Assembly: GCF_008709575.1 (NCBI RefSeq)
Contig: NZ_VYIK01000015.1
Span: 1-46,553 of the forward strand
DNA: 46,553 nucleotides
Direction of reading: 5' to 3'
DNA from: Mycobacterium sp.
Lineage (GTDB): Bacteria > Actinomycetota > Actinomycetes > Mycobacteriales > Mycobacteriaceae
Each line of letters opens with the position of its first letter. The stretch's first letter is position 1. Position numbers and translations under genes: made by a program. Shown piece after piece: positions 1 to 9,992 of the stretch. The notes beneath the pieces are model-generated. The model saw nothing but the letters and a program-made list of their open reading frames with translations. It was not told the DNA's origin and did not search any database.

Positions 1-79
1 GGGCCTGGTCCTCTGTCGGGTCCAGCGTGAACCGAAACGCCTGCACACACCACCCGTCGGGCACCTCGAATCTGGCCAT
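1..79 (-). CDS. tnpB: TnpB (IS607-type RNA-guided nuclease), N-terminal fragment
   Basis: Only about 26 codons are in the window. The ATG at 79 overlaps the recombinase stop (TGATG), which implies translational coupling. The visible residues MARFEVPDGWCVQAFRFTLD are typical of the N-terminus of mycobacterial IS607/IS1535-type TnpB proteins, as I recall them. TnpB proteins are RNA-guided nucleases ancestral to Cas12. Their RuvC residues and the guide RNA at the 3' end would lie outside the window. Whether the gene is intact cannot be told. Confidence 0.7.
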   Translation of the reverse strand, partial: MARFEVPDGWCVQAFRFTLDPTEDQA

Positions 80-660
80 CAGGCCGCCTCCACGTCATCG
101 GCTGCGGCAGCAGCCACGGCACGGCGAGCACGGTTGGCCGCCGCGCGTTTGCCATAGAGTCGGGCACACATCGAGGTCAGAATCTCTGTCATATCCCGCA
201 CCAGGTCATCGTCAACCTCGGCCGAGTCGACCACCAGCTCCCGGCCCTGGACGGCCAGTGCGGCTTCGCCGTACACCCAGCCGAACCGGCAGAACCGATC
301 CCGATGCTCCATCACGATCCGCGTCACCGCCGGATCGCGTAACAGAGTAAGAAACTTGCGGCGATGCCCGTTAAGCGCAGAACCAACCCCGGTCACCACC
401 TTGTCGACGGCGATCTGCTGGGTCGTGACCCACGCGGTCACCCGCGCCACCTGCCGATCCAGATCAGCTTTCTGATCTGCTGACGACACCCGCGCATACA
501 CCGCCGTCCGTCCACGCGGGGCCGTCTCGGCTACCGCATCGTTCACCAGGATTAGCCGACCCACTCGCTGCGCCGGGATAGGCAACAACCCGGCGCGAAA
601 CCAGCGATCCGCGCTCCCCCGCACCACACCGTTTCGCTCCGCCCACGTCGCCAGATTCAT
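79..660 (-). CDS. IS607-family serine recombinase (transposase A)
   Basis: This is a small serine recombinase of 193 aa that would catalyse IS607-type transposition. An N-terminal MerR-like DNA-binding region (about residues 1-45) is followed by the catalytic domain with the motif YARVSSADQ, whose serine is the predicted nucleophile. The C-terminal part contains DDLVRDMTEILTSMCARLYG, usual for mycobacterial members. I chose the ATG at 660 over an upstream in-frame start at 690 because MNLATW begins the helix-turn-helix and AGGAA precedes it. Length and motifs look intact, so the protein could be active. The alanine-rich C-terminus leads straight into tnpB. Confidence 0.88.
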   Translation of the reverse strand: MNLATWAERNGVVRGSADRWFRAGLLPIPAQRVGRLILVNDAVAETAPRGRTAVYARVSSADQKADLDRQVARVTAWVTTQQIAVDKVVTGVGSALNGHRRKFLTLLRDPAVTRIVMEHRDRFCRFGWVYGEAALAVQGRELVVDSAEVDDDLVRDMTEILTSMCARLYGKRAAANRARRAVAAAAADDVEAA

Positions 661-742
661 GCTTCTGTTCCTACAGCACACCACCGACAACTACCCACCA
701 CTCAACCCGCAACAGCTAGCAGCCCCAAGTGCCTCAACTGGC

Positions 743-754
743 TACTGTCCAGTA
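743..754. repeat. Short perfect palindrome TACTG-TC-CAGTA
   Basis: Two 5-bp arms separated by two bases lie 83 bp upstream of the recombinase start. They are flanked by direct ACTGGC words at 737-742 and 761-766. This could be a recombinase binding site or element end, or an operator for the divergent SDR gene. Nothing decides between these. Confidence 0.35.
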
Positions 755-885
755 ACGTCGACTGGCGAGCGACGCAACCACGTGCTGAGATCCCAGGCGT
801 CACGGGTGTGGCGTGCGACCATCGACGCAGTCGATGCCTGTTTCCAGTATCTGGTTCAGTGCCGAACAGGAGGGAGGTCACTGCG

Positions 886-1557
886 GTGGAGGTGCTAGTC
901 ACGGGGGGCGACACCGAGCTGGGCCGTGCCGTCGCTGCAGGATTTCGGGAGGACGGTCACATTGTGACTCTGGTGGGCGCACGCCGGGATGACCTCGAGG
1001 TGGCCGCCAAGGACCTCGACGTCGACGCGGTCGTCTGCGACAACACCGACCCGCAGAGCTTGGCCGACGTCACAGACCTGTTCCCGCATCACCTCGATGC
1101 GATCGTCAACGTGCCGGTGCTGCTCGAGGCCGCCGGCGACCCTCGCACCAGTACCCTCGCCGACCTGGCCGGCGCATGGCGTGCCACCCTGGACGCCACG
1201 GTGTTGTCGGCGGTGCTGACGGTGCAGGCCGTCGGGGACCACCTGCGGTCCGGCGGCTCGATCATCAGCGTGGTGCCGCAGTACCCGCGGCCGGGCAGCG
1301 TGGTCGCCGCGGCGAAAGCCGCGCTGGCGCAGTGGATCGCGGGCCAGGCGCGGGTGTTCGGCATCCGCGGTGTCACTATCAACGCGGTGGCCGTGGGACG
1401 TTCGGCGGAGCCGGGCTACGAGGGATTGACCAGCGTGCCGCCTCCGGTTTCGGCCGAAGTGGCCCGCATGTCGTTGTTCCTCACCACCGCTGCCGCTCGA
1501 CACATCACCGGTCAGGTCTTGCACGTCAGCCACGGCGCGCCAACCCGGTTCGATTAA
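886..1557 (+). CDS. SDR-like oxidoreductase family protein lacking the catalytic Tyr (Rv1856c-like)
   Basis: A 223-aa Rossmann-fold protein of the short-chain dehydrogenase/reductase type. The nucleotide-binding loop VLVTGGDTELG lies at residues 3-13, and a C-terminal HITGQVLHVSHG matches the usual 'I.GQ...V.GG' end of SDRs. The GTG start at 886 is supported by a strong AGGAGGGAGG at 868-877. The expected YxxxK motif is altered: in the stretch SVVAAAKAALAQW the lysine is present but the tyrosine position is valine. Catalysis by the classical mechanism is therefore doubtful. The protein may bind a nucleotide for another purpose. It appears to correspond to Rv1856c, which lies near ndh in M. 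tuberculosis. Substrate unknown. Confidence 0.85.
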   Translation: MEVLVTGGDTELGRAVAAGFREDGHIVTLVGARRDDLEVAAKDLDVDAVVCDNTDPQSLADVTDLFPHHLDAIVNVPVLLEAAGDPRTSTLADLAGAWRATLDATVLSAVLTVQAVGDHLRSGGSIISVVPQYPRPGSVVAAAKAALAQWIAGQARVFGIRGVTINAVAVGRSAEPGYEGLTSVPPPVSAEVARMSLFLTTAAARHITGQVLHVSHGAPTRFD

Positions 1558-1699
1558 GAAGCCGGGCGGCGGTCGCCGGTAGAAGCGCTCTTCCCAACCG
1601 TCATCGCACCCGCTACTTCTGCCAGCCGCCGCTGCTGGGATCTCACCAGTGGGAACTCCCCTGCTGCCGCGAGCCCGGTGAATGCCTGTCTACCCCGCC

Positions 1700-1975
1700 A
1701 GGTCCACGGATGCACACGAGGCTATGACGCCGTCAAAAAGCTCAGCGGCCGCAGGCGGCACATCGTGGTGGACTCGATGGGGTTGCTGCTGGTCCTGGTC
1801 GTCACCGCAGCCTCGATGCAAGACCGAGACGGCGCGTTTCGGCTGCTGGCCGCGGTGCGGGAACGTTTCTCTGCTGGTCGATTGGGCCAAAACGGTCCTG
1901 ACGCTTACCGTCCAAATCGACCAACGCCGCGACGACAACAGCGGCTTCACAGTGCTGCCACGCCGCTGGGTTGTG
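1700..1975 (+). pseudogene. IS5-family transposase remnant (frameshifted)
   Basis: Frame 1 from about 1720 encodes GYDAVKKLSGRRRHIVVDSM followed by QDRDGAFRLLAAVRERF, a core stretch of IS5-type DDE transposases. From about 1871 the match moves to frame 2 with LVDWAKTVL and later VLPRRWVV, which belong near the C-terminus of the same family. About a dozen residues that normally join these two blocks, carrying a conserved ADGGYAG-type motif, are missing. There is no start, the N-terminal half is absent, and similarity stops near 1975. This is a dead fragment. It sits where M. tuberculosis has Rv1855c between the SDR gene and ndh. Confidence 0.8.
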
Positions 1976-2273
1976 GTGCCCGCAGAACTGGTTTCACTGG
2001 GCGCTGAGGGTGCCGGCCGTCGGCGTGTCGCCGCCCGGAACGCACACTCGACGCTCGGTACGCACTCTCAAGACCCGGCCTACACTCCCGGTATCGTTCA
2101 CGACCACGGCGGAGGTGCTGCGGCCGCTGCTTGCTACCTGGTCCGGCTGTGTGCTCTCGGCGTCGCTCCGAGTGATCGTGTGCGTGATCACAAGGATCGG
2201 CGTCGATGATGCCCGGTCGCGGCGACTACCGTGCGTGAGGAACGCAGTAGCCATCGAGGAGCAACCCAACCAC
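1976..2273. other. Intergenic region upstream of ndh
   Basis: No convincing gene. An open frame runs through from 1971 into ndh, but its upstream part resembles no protein I know and is probably chance. The likely ndh control region is at its right end. Confidence 0.5.
2172..2232 (+). promoter_or_regulatory. Candidate ndh promoter and operator
   Basis: TACCGT at 2227-2232 fits the mycobacterial -10 form TANNNT and would place a transcript start near 2239. The ribosome-binding sequence is at about 2255-2261. Upstream, GTGATC occurs at 2172-2177 and again inside the perfect palindrome GTGATCAC at 2184-2191. The palindrome loosely resembles half of a CRP-type site. I recall that mycobacterial ndh is cAMP-CRP responsive in M. 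smegmatis, but this site is only suggestive. Confidence 0.3.
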
Positions 2274-3665
2274 ATGAGTGCCCAACCCGAAGACACTGCA
2301 GCACCAGGACCGACGGGTCGCCATCGGGTCGTCGTGATCGGATCCGGATTCGGCGGCCTCAACGCGGTCAAGAAGCTCAAGCGGGCCGATGTCGACATCA
2401 AGCTGATCGCCCGCACCACCCATCACCTGTTCCAGCCGATGCTGTACCAGGTCGCGACCGGCATCGTCCCCGAGGGAGCCATCGCGCCCGCGACCCGCAT
2501 CATCTTGCGCAAACAGCGCAACGTCCAGGTCTTGTTGGGTGACGTCACCTACATCGATCTGGCCGGGCGGTACGTCAAGTCGGAGCTGCTCGGTCACACC
2601 TACCAAACTCCCTACGACAGCTTGATCATCGCCGCAGGCGCCGGGCAGTCCTACTTCGGCAACGATCAATTCGCCGAGTTCGCGCCGGGGATGAAGTCCA
2701 TCGACGACGCGCTGGAGCTGCGGGGCCGGATTCTGAGCGCCTTCGAGCAGGCCGAACGGTCCCGCGATCCCCATCGCCGGCAGAAGCTGCTGACCTTCAC
2801 CGTTGTCGGTGCCGGTCCCACCGGTGTCGAGATGGCCGGGCAGATCGCCGAGCTGGCCGTGCACACGTTGAAGGGCGCGTTCCGGCAGATCGACCCGACT
2901 ACGGCGCGCGTGCTCCTGCTCGACGCCGCCTCAGCGGTGCTGCCGTCGATGGGGGAAAAACTCGGCAAGAAAGCTCAGGCGCGACTGGAACAGCTGGGCG
3001 TAGAGATCCAACTCGGCGCGATGGTCACCGATGTCGACCGCGACGGCATCACGGTCAAAGACCGGGACGGCACCATCCGGCGTATCGAATCGGCGTGCAA
3101 GGTGTGGTCGGCGGGGGTGTCCGCGAGCCCGCTGGGCAGAGATCTGGCCCGCCAGTCGGGGGTCGAACTCGATCACGCGGGCCGGGTCAAGGTGCTTCCC
3201 GATCTGTCGATACCCGGCTATCCGAACGTGTTCGTGGTGGGCGACATGGCCGCCGTGGACGGCGTCCCGGGGGTGGCGCAGGGCGCGATCCAGGGCGGCA
3301 AGTATGCCGCCGGCACCATCAAGGCCGAAATCGAGGGCGCTGATCCGCGCGAGCGGGAGCCGTTCGAGTACTTCGACAAAGGGTCGATGGCCACGGTGTC
3401 GCGATTTTCCGCGGTGGCCAAGATCGGTCCGCTGGAGTTCAGTGGCGTGATCGCCTGGCTGGCGTGGTTGCTGCTGCACCTGGTGTATCTGATCGGTTTC
3501 AAGAACAAGATCACCACCGTGCTGTCCTGGACCGTGACGTTCCTGCGGGGTCAGCGCGGCCAGCTCACGATCACCGAGCAGCAGGCATTCGCCCGCACCC
3601 GGCTTGAGCAGTTGGCGGTGCTGGCGGCCGAGGCACGGCAGGACGGCGCCAAAGCGGCAAGTTAA
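2274..3665 (+). CDS. ndh: Type II NADH dehydrogenase
   Basis: A 463-aa non-proton-pumping NADH:menaquinone oxidoreductase that feeds electrons into the respiratory chain at the inner face of the membrane. The FAD-binding Rossmann motif GSGFGG is at residues 23-28, and the NADH-binding motif VVGAGPTGVE is near 177-186. A second FAD contact block, VFVVGDMAAV, follows. A C-terminal hydrophobic segment (about 391-408, WLAWLLLHLVYLIGF) and the following basic stretch anchor the protein in the membrane. The ATG at 2274 gives exactly the length I recall for M. tuberculosis Ndh and follows GAGGAGC. The reading frame continues upstream without homology. The gene converges on the thioesterase, and both stops share the TTAA at 3662-3665. 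Confidence 0.97.
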   Translation: MSAQPEDTAAPGPTGRHRVVVIGSGFGGLNAVKKLKRADVDIKLIARTTHHLFQPMLYQVATGIVPEGAIAPATRIILRKQRNVQVLLGDVTYIDLAGRYVKSELLGHTYQTPYDSLIIAAGAGQSYFGNDQFAEFAPGMKSIDDALELRGRILSAFEQAERSRDPHRRQKLLTFTVVGAGPTGVEMAGQIAELAVHTLKGAFRQIDPTTARVLLLDAASAVLPSMGEKLGKKAQARLEQLGVEIQLGAMVTDVDRDGITVKDRDGTIRRIESACKVWSAGVSASPLGRDLARQSGVELDHAGRVKVLPDLSIPGYPNVFVVGDMAAVDGVPGVAQGAIQGGKYAAGTIKAEIEGADPREREPFEYFDKGSMATVSRFSAVAKIGPLEFSGVIAWLAWLLLHLVYLIGFKNKITTVLSWTVTFLRGQRGQLTITEQQAFARTRLEQLAVLAAEARQDGAKAAS

Positions 3666-4090
3666 TCCCGCTTGGCCGGATCCTCCAGGTTCTGCAGCCG
3701 CACCTGACCGCGGGCCACCACCCGCTGGTCGTCGTCGGTGATGGTGACCAGCCACAGTTGCTGGCGCCGGCCGCGGTGCACCGGTTCGGCGACGCCGTAG
3801 ACGGTGCCGCACCTGATCGCCCGCAAAAAGTCGGTGTTGTTGTTGACGCCGACGACGTTGCCGCCGCCATTGGCGGCCAGCCAGATATAGGCGGACGCGC
3901 TGGCCATGCTCTCGATCATTGAGCAATACACGCCGCCGTGCACGATCCCCTTGGGCTGCAACAGTTTCGGCTGAATGTCGAGCTGCGCGCGGGCCCCGTC
4001 GGGACCCAGCTCGGTGAACACCAGCCCGAGCTCGTTGTCGAACGGTGCTTCGAAATCCGATGGTAAGACCGAGCCTGGCGATGATTCCAC
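3662..4090 (-). CDS. Hot-dog fold thioesterase, PaaI/4-HBT type (Rv1847-like)
   Basis: A 142-aa single-domain acyl-CoA thioesterase-like protein. The motif GIVHGGVYCSMIESMASASA (about residues 48-67) is the conserved helix region of PaaI-type hot-dog enzymes. It has HGG at the active-site turn and a glutamate in ESMAS at the position usually occupied by the catalytic acid. A small VGVNNNTDFLR strand follows, also typical. The physiological acyl-CoA is unknown. In M. tuberculosis the homologue lies next to the urease operon, which is missing here: the next gene downstream is ndh. It is divergent from blaI across a 111-bp spacer. Confidence 0.88.
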   Translation of the reverse strand: MESSPGSVLPSDFEAPFDNELGLVFTELGPDGARAQLDIQPKLLQPKGIVHGGVYCSMIESMASASAYIWLAANGGGNVVGVNNNTDFLRAIRCGTVYGVAEPVHRGRRQQLWLVTITDDDQRVVARGQVRLQNLEDPAKRD

Positions 4091-4166
4091 GTCTTTGTGT
4101 CTACACCATCGGCGGGTTGATCCGGCGCACCGCCGGTCACCGTGGCCAGCTCCGGCACACGTCGGA

Positions 4167-4184
4167 GTAAGCTAGGGAAATTAC
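4167..4184 (+). promoter_or_regulatory. Candidate blaI promoter with overlapping dyad
   Basis: GTAA-N10-TTAC forms a small dyad at 4167-4184, and TAAGCT at 4168-4173, a TANNNT-type -10, lies inside it. A dyad over the -10 is where an autorepressing BlaI-type protein would bind. The arms are only 4 bp, so this is a weak call. Confidence 0.3.
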
Positions 4185-4201
4185 GCAGGAGATGAGCGAA
4201 G

Positions 4202-4618
4202 ATGGCTAAGCTGACGCGTCTGGGCGACCTCGAGCGCGCGGTGATGGATCATCTGTGGTCCGTGTCGCAACCGCAAACGGTTCGTCAGGTGCACGACGCC
4301 TTGGCGGCGCGGCGGGACCTGGCCTACACGACCGTGATGACCGTCCTGCAGAGGTTGGCCAAAAAGAACTTGGTGTCCCAGATCCGCGATGACCGGGCGC
4401 ATCGTTATACCCCCGTGCACGGTCGCGACGAACTGGTCGCCAGGCTCATGGTCGATGCGCTTGACCAGGCAGCCGACACCGGCAGCCGCGAAGCGGCGCT
4501 GGTGCATTTCGTCGAACGCGTCGGCGCGGACGAGGCAGACGCACTGCGGCGGGCGCTGGCCGACTTGGAGTCCGGCGATCGCGGCCCGTCATCTGCTGGC
4601 GCGCGGGATCGGGTCTGA
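4202..4618 (+). CDS. blaI: BlaI/MecI-family transcriptional repressor
   Basis: A 138-aa winged-helix repressor. The N-terminal domain (about 1-75) has the family pattern LGDLERAVMDHLW, then TVRQVHDAL and YTTVMTVLQRLAKKNLV, which is the recognition helix and wing. A C-terminal dimerisation helix bundle follows. AGGAG lies 10-15 bases before the ATG. The M. tuberculosis homologue Rv1846c represses blaC, the ATP synthase operon and its own operon, as I recall. It is followed after 14 bp by the BlaR-like protease gene, so the two form the usual sensor-repressor unit. Confidence 0.93.
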   Translation: MAKLTRLGDLERAVMDHLWSVSQPQTVRQVHDALAARRDLAYTTVMTVLQRLAKKNLVSQIRDDRAHRYTPVHGRDELVARLMVDALDQAADTGSREAALVHFVERVGADEADALRRALADLESGDRGPSSAGARDRV

Positions 4619-4632
4619 GGGACACTGTCGGC

Positions 4633-5589
4633 GTGTGTGCCCTGGCCTTCACCCTCGTAGCGATGTTGTTGGTCGGGCCGATACCGGCTCTGCTGGCGCG
4701 AGCAAGCTGGCCGCTGCGCGCGCCGCGCGCCGCCATGGTGCTCTGGCAAGCCGTCGCGCTGGCTGCGGTGCTGTCGGCCTTCAGCGCCGGGATCGCGATC
4801 GCCATCCGGCTGTTCGTGCCCGGCGCCGACGGCCGGCCCACCACCACGCTGGCCGCCGGCATCGAACGGTTCGGGTGGCCGCTGTGGGCGCTCGACGTCG
4901 GCGTACTGGCCCTTACCTTGCTGGTCGGCGCTCGGCTGGCGACGGCGGTGATCCGGGTCGCGGTCGCTACCCGCCGACGCCGGGCCCATCACCGCATGCT
5001 GGTGGACCTGCTCGGGGTCGCACCCGACTCGGTCCGGGCCGGGACCTGCGCCTGCACCCGGGAGCGCGATCTGCGCATCCTGGAGGTGGCGGAGCCACTG
5101 GCGTACTGCCTGCCCGGGGTCCGAAGCCGCGTCGTGGTCAGCGCGGGAGCGTTGGACTCGCTGAGCGAGACCGAGTTGGCCGCCATCCTCCGCCACGAGC
5201 GGGCGCACCTGCGCGCCCGGCACGACCTGGTGCTCGAGGCGTTCACTGCAGCGCATGCCGCCTTTCCCCGGTTTGTCCGCAGCGCAAACGCGCTGGACGC
5301 AGTCCAGCTGTTGGCCGAGCTGCTCGCCGACGATGCGGCGGTGCGCGCAGCCGGCCGCACTCCCCTGGCGCGGGCGTTGGTGACGTGCGCGTCGGGTCGA
5401 GCCCCGTCGGGCGCGCTGGCCGCCGGCGGCCCCAGCACCGTGTTGCGGGTGCGTCGGCTCGGCGGGCGGGGCAACAGCCGACTGGTGGCGGCCGCCGCCT
5501 ATCTGGCCGCAGCCGCGGTGCTGGCGGTGCCCACCGTCGCACTGGCGGTGCCGTGGCTGACCGAACTGAACCGGCTGTTCAACAGCTGA
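4633..5589 (+). CDS. Membrane zinc metalloprotease, M56/BlaR-like (Rv1845c-like)
   Basis: A 318-aa integral membrane protein with hydrophobic segments near 1-20, 33-56 and 79-100 and a C-terminal one near 285-308. The cytosolic HExxH zinc motif is HERAH at about residues 187-191 (in ILRHERAHLRARHD), and the downstream ELLADDAAV block supplies the third ligand region. It lacks the extracellular penicillin-binding sensor domain of staphylococcal BlaR1. In M. tuberculosis the homologue, called BlaR, is thought to inactivate BlaI. The GTG at 4633 was chosen because CALAFTL begins the first membrane helix. The spacing to blaI suggests one transcript. Confidence 0.88.
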   Translation: MCALAFTLVAMLLVGPIPALLARASWPLRAPRAAMVLWQAVALAAVLSAFSAGIAIAIRLFVPGADGRPTTTLAAGIERFGWPLWALDVGVLALTLLVGARLATAVIRVAVATRRRRAHHRMLVDLLGVAPDSVRAGTCACTRERDLRILEVAEPLAYCLPGVRSRVVVSAGALDSLSETELAAILRHERAHLRARHDLVLEAFTAAHAAFPRFVRSANALDAVQLLAELLADDAAVRAAGRTPLARALVTCASGRAPSGALAAGGPSTVLRVRRLGGRGNSRLVAAAAYLAAAAVLAVPTVALAVPWLTELNRLFNS

Positions 5590-5688
5590 CCCGGTGCCGG
5601 TCAGCAGCGCAGCGTGTATGCCCGAAACGGGCTGTGTGACAGTGTTGGTGTCGACACGAGCGCGCAGAACCTGAGAGAGGCGAAATCT

Positions 5689-7149
5689 ATGAACTCGTCG
5701 GAATCTAATGTTGCCGCCGGTGTGGCGCAGATCGGAGTCACCGGCCTGGCCGTGATGGGTTCCAACATTGCCCGCAACTTCGCCCGGCACGGCTATACCG
5801 TGGCGCTGCACAACCGAACGGTCGCCAAGACGGACGCTCTGCTGGCCCAACACGGCTCCGAGGGCAATTTCGTGCGCAGCGAAACCATCCCGGAGTTTCT
5901 GGCCGCGCTGGAGAAGCCGCGTCGCGTGCTGATCATGGTCCAGGCCGGCGATCCCACCGATGCCGTCATCAGCGAACTCGCCGACGCGATGGAACCCGGC
6001 GACATCATCATCGACGGCGGCAACGCCCTCTACACGGATACCATGCGCCGGGAGAAGGCTATGGCCCAACGCGGCCTGCACTTCGTCGGCACCGGCATCT
6101 CCGGCGGCGAAGAAGGGGCGCTTAACGGGCCGTCCATCATGCCGGGCGGACCGGCCGCGTCCTACCGGTGGGTGGGCCCGATGCTGGAAGAGATCTCCGC
6201 GCACGTCGACGGCGTGCCGTGTTGCACCCATATCGGCCCGGACGGATCCGGGCATTTCGTCAAGATGGTGCACAACGGTATCGAGTACTCGGATATGCAG
6301 CTCATCGGCGAGGCCTACCAGCTGTTGCGCGACGGATTGGGACTGGACGCGCCGCGGATCGCCGACGTCTTCGCCGAATGGAACACCGGCGACCTGGACA
6401 GCTACCTGATCGAGATCACCGCCGAGGTCCTGCGCCACGTGGACGCCGTGACGGGCAAACCGCTGGTCGACGTCATCCTCGATGAGGCCGAGCAGAAAGG
6501 CACCGGCCGCTGGACCGTCAAATCCGCGCTGGACCTCGGGGTGCCGGTTACCGGCATCGCCGAGGCGGTGTTCGCCCGCGCGTTATCCGGATCGGTGCGG
6601 CAGCGCAGAGCCGGCGCCGGGCTACCGCCGGGCCGGCTCGGTGAGCGCCCTGCCGATCCGGACACCTTCACCGAGGACATCCGCCGGGCGCTGTACGCCT
6701 CCAAGATCGTCGCGTATGCGCAGGGCTTCAACCAGATTCAGGCCGGCAGCGCCGAGTACGGCTGGAACATCAAGCCCGCAGACCTGGCGACGATCTGGCG
6801 GGGTGGCTGCATCATCCGGGCGAAGTTCCTCAACCGGATCAAGGAAGCATTTGACGCCGAACCGGGCCTGGCCAGCCTGCTGGCCGCACCGTATTTCCGT
6901 GCTGCCGTGGAATCCTCGATCGACAGCTGGCGACGGGTGGTGTCCGCCGCGGCCCGGCTGGGCATCCCCAGTCCCGGGTTCGCCTCCGCGCTCGCCTACT
7001 ACGACGCGCTACGCACCCAACGGCTGCCCGCGGCGGCGCTGACCCAGGCCCAGCGGGACTTCTTCGGCGCGCACACCTACGGCCGGATCGACCGGCCGGG
7101 CAAGTTCCACACCCGGTGGGGTGGCGACCGCACCGAAGTTCCTGCCTAG
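5689..7149 (+). CDS. gnd1: 6-phosphogluconate dehydrogenase, decarboxylating
   Basis: A 486-aa enzyme of the oxidative pentose phosphate pathway that converts 6-phosphogluconate to ribulose-5-phosphate, CO2 and NADPH. The NADP-binding fingerprint GLAVMGSN is at residues 19-26. The substrate motif IDGGNALY and the stretch GTGISGGEEGAL follow. The catalytic lysine is K192 and the catalytic acid E199 in GHFVKMVHNGIEY. The C-terminal signature AYAQGFNQI is present. The ATG at 5689 follows GAGAGAGG with 8-nt spacing. An in-frame extension to 5614 is unlikely. It is the full-length long form, equivalent to Rv1844c. guaB1 follows after 30 bp. Confidence 0.96.
   Translation: MNSSESNVAAGVAQIGVTGLAVMGSNIARNFARHGYTVALHNRTVAKTDALLAQHGSEGNFVRSETIPEFLAALEKPRRVLIMVQAGDPTDAVISELADAMEPGDIIIDGGNALYTDTMRREKAMAQRGLHFVGTGISGGEEGALNGPSIMPGGPAASYRWVGPMLEEISAHVDGVPCCTHIGPDGSGHFVKMVHNGIEYSDMQLIGEAYQLLRDGLGLDAPRIADVFAEWNTGDLDSYLIEITAEVLRHVDAVTGKPLVDVILDEAEQKGTGRWTVKSALDLGVPVTGIAEAVFARALSGSVRQRRAGAGLPPGRLGERPADPDTFTEDIRRALYASKIVAYAQGFNQIQAGSAEYGWNIKPADLATIWRGGCIIRAKFLNRIKEAFDAEPGLASLLAAPYFRAAVESSIDSWRRVVSAAARLGIPSPGFASALAYYDALRTQRLPAAALTQAQRDFFGAHTYGRIDRPGKFHTRWGGDRTEVPA

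Positions 7150-9988
<2,839 letters not shown>

Positions 9989-9992
<4 letters not shown>

Larger units (their letters stand above)
1..765 (-). mobile_element. IS607-family element, left part cut by window edge
   Basis: A serine recombinase with an N-terminal MerR-like helix-turn-helix is followed, with a one-base TGATG overlap, by the first codons of a TnpB. This recombinase-TnpB order is the standard layout of the IS607 family. The body of tnpB and the other end of the element lie outside the window. The recombinase-side boundary is not certain. I place it near 743-765, where a short palindrome and repeated ACTGGC words lie. IS607 elements lack terminal inverted repeats, so the end cannot be fixed by inspection. 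Confidence 0.75.

Noticed and set aside
4405..6438. 677-aa - strand open frame opposite blaI/blaR and gnd1
   Set aside because: It spans two oppositely oriented conserved genes and has shadow-type composition (Gln/His/Arg rich).
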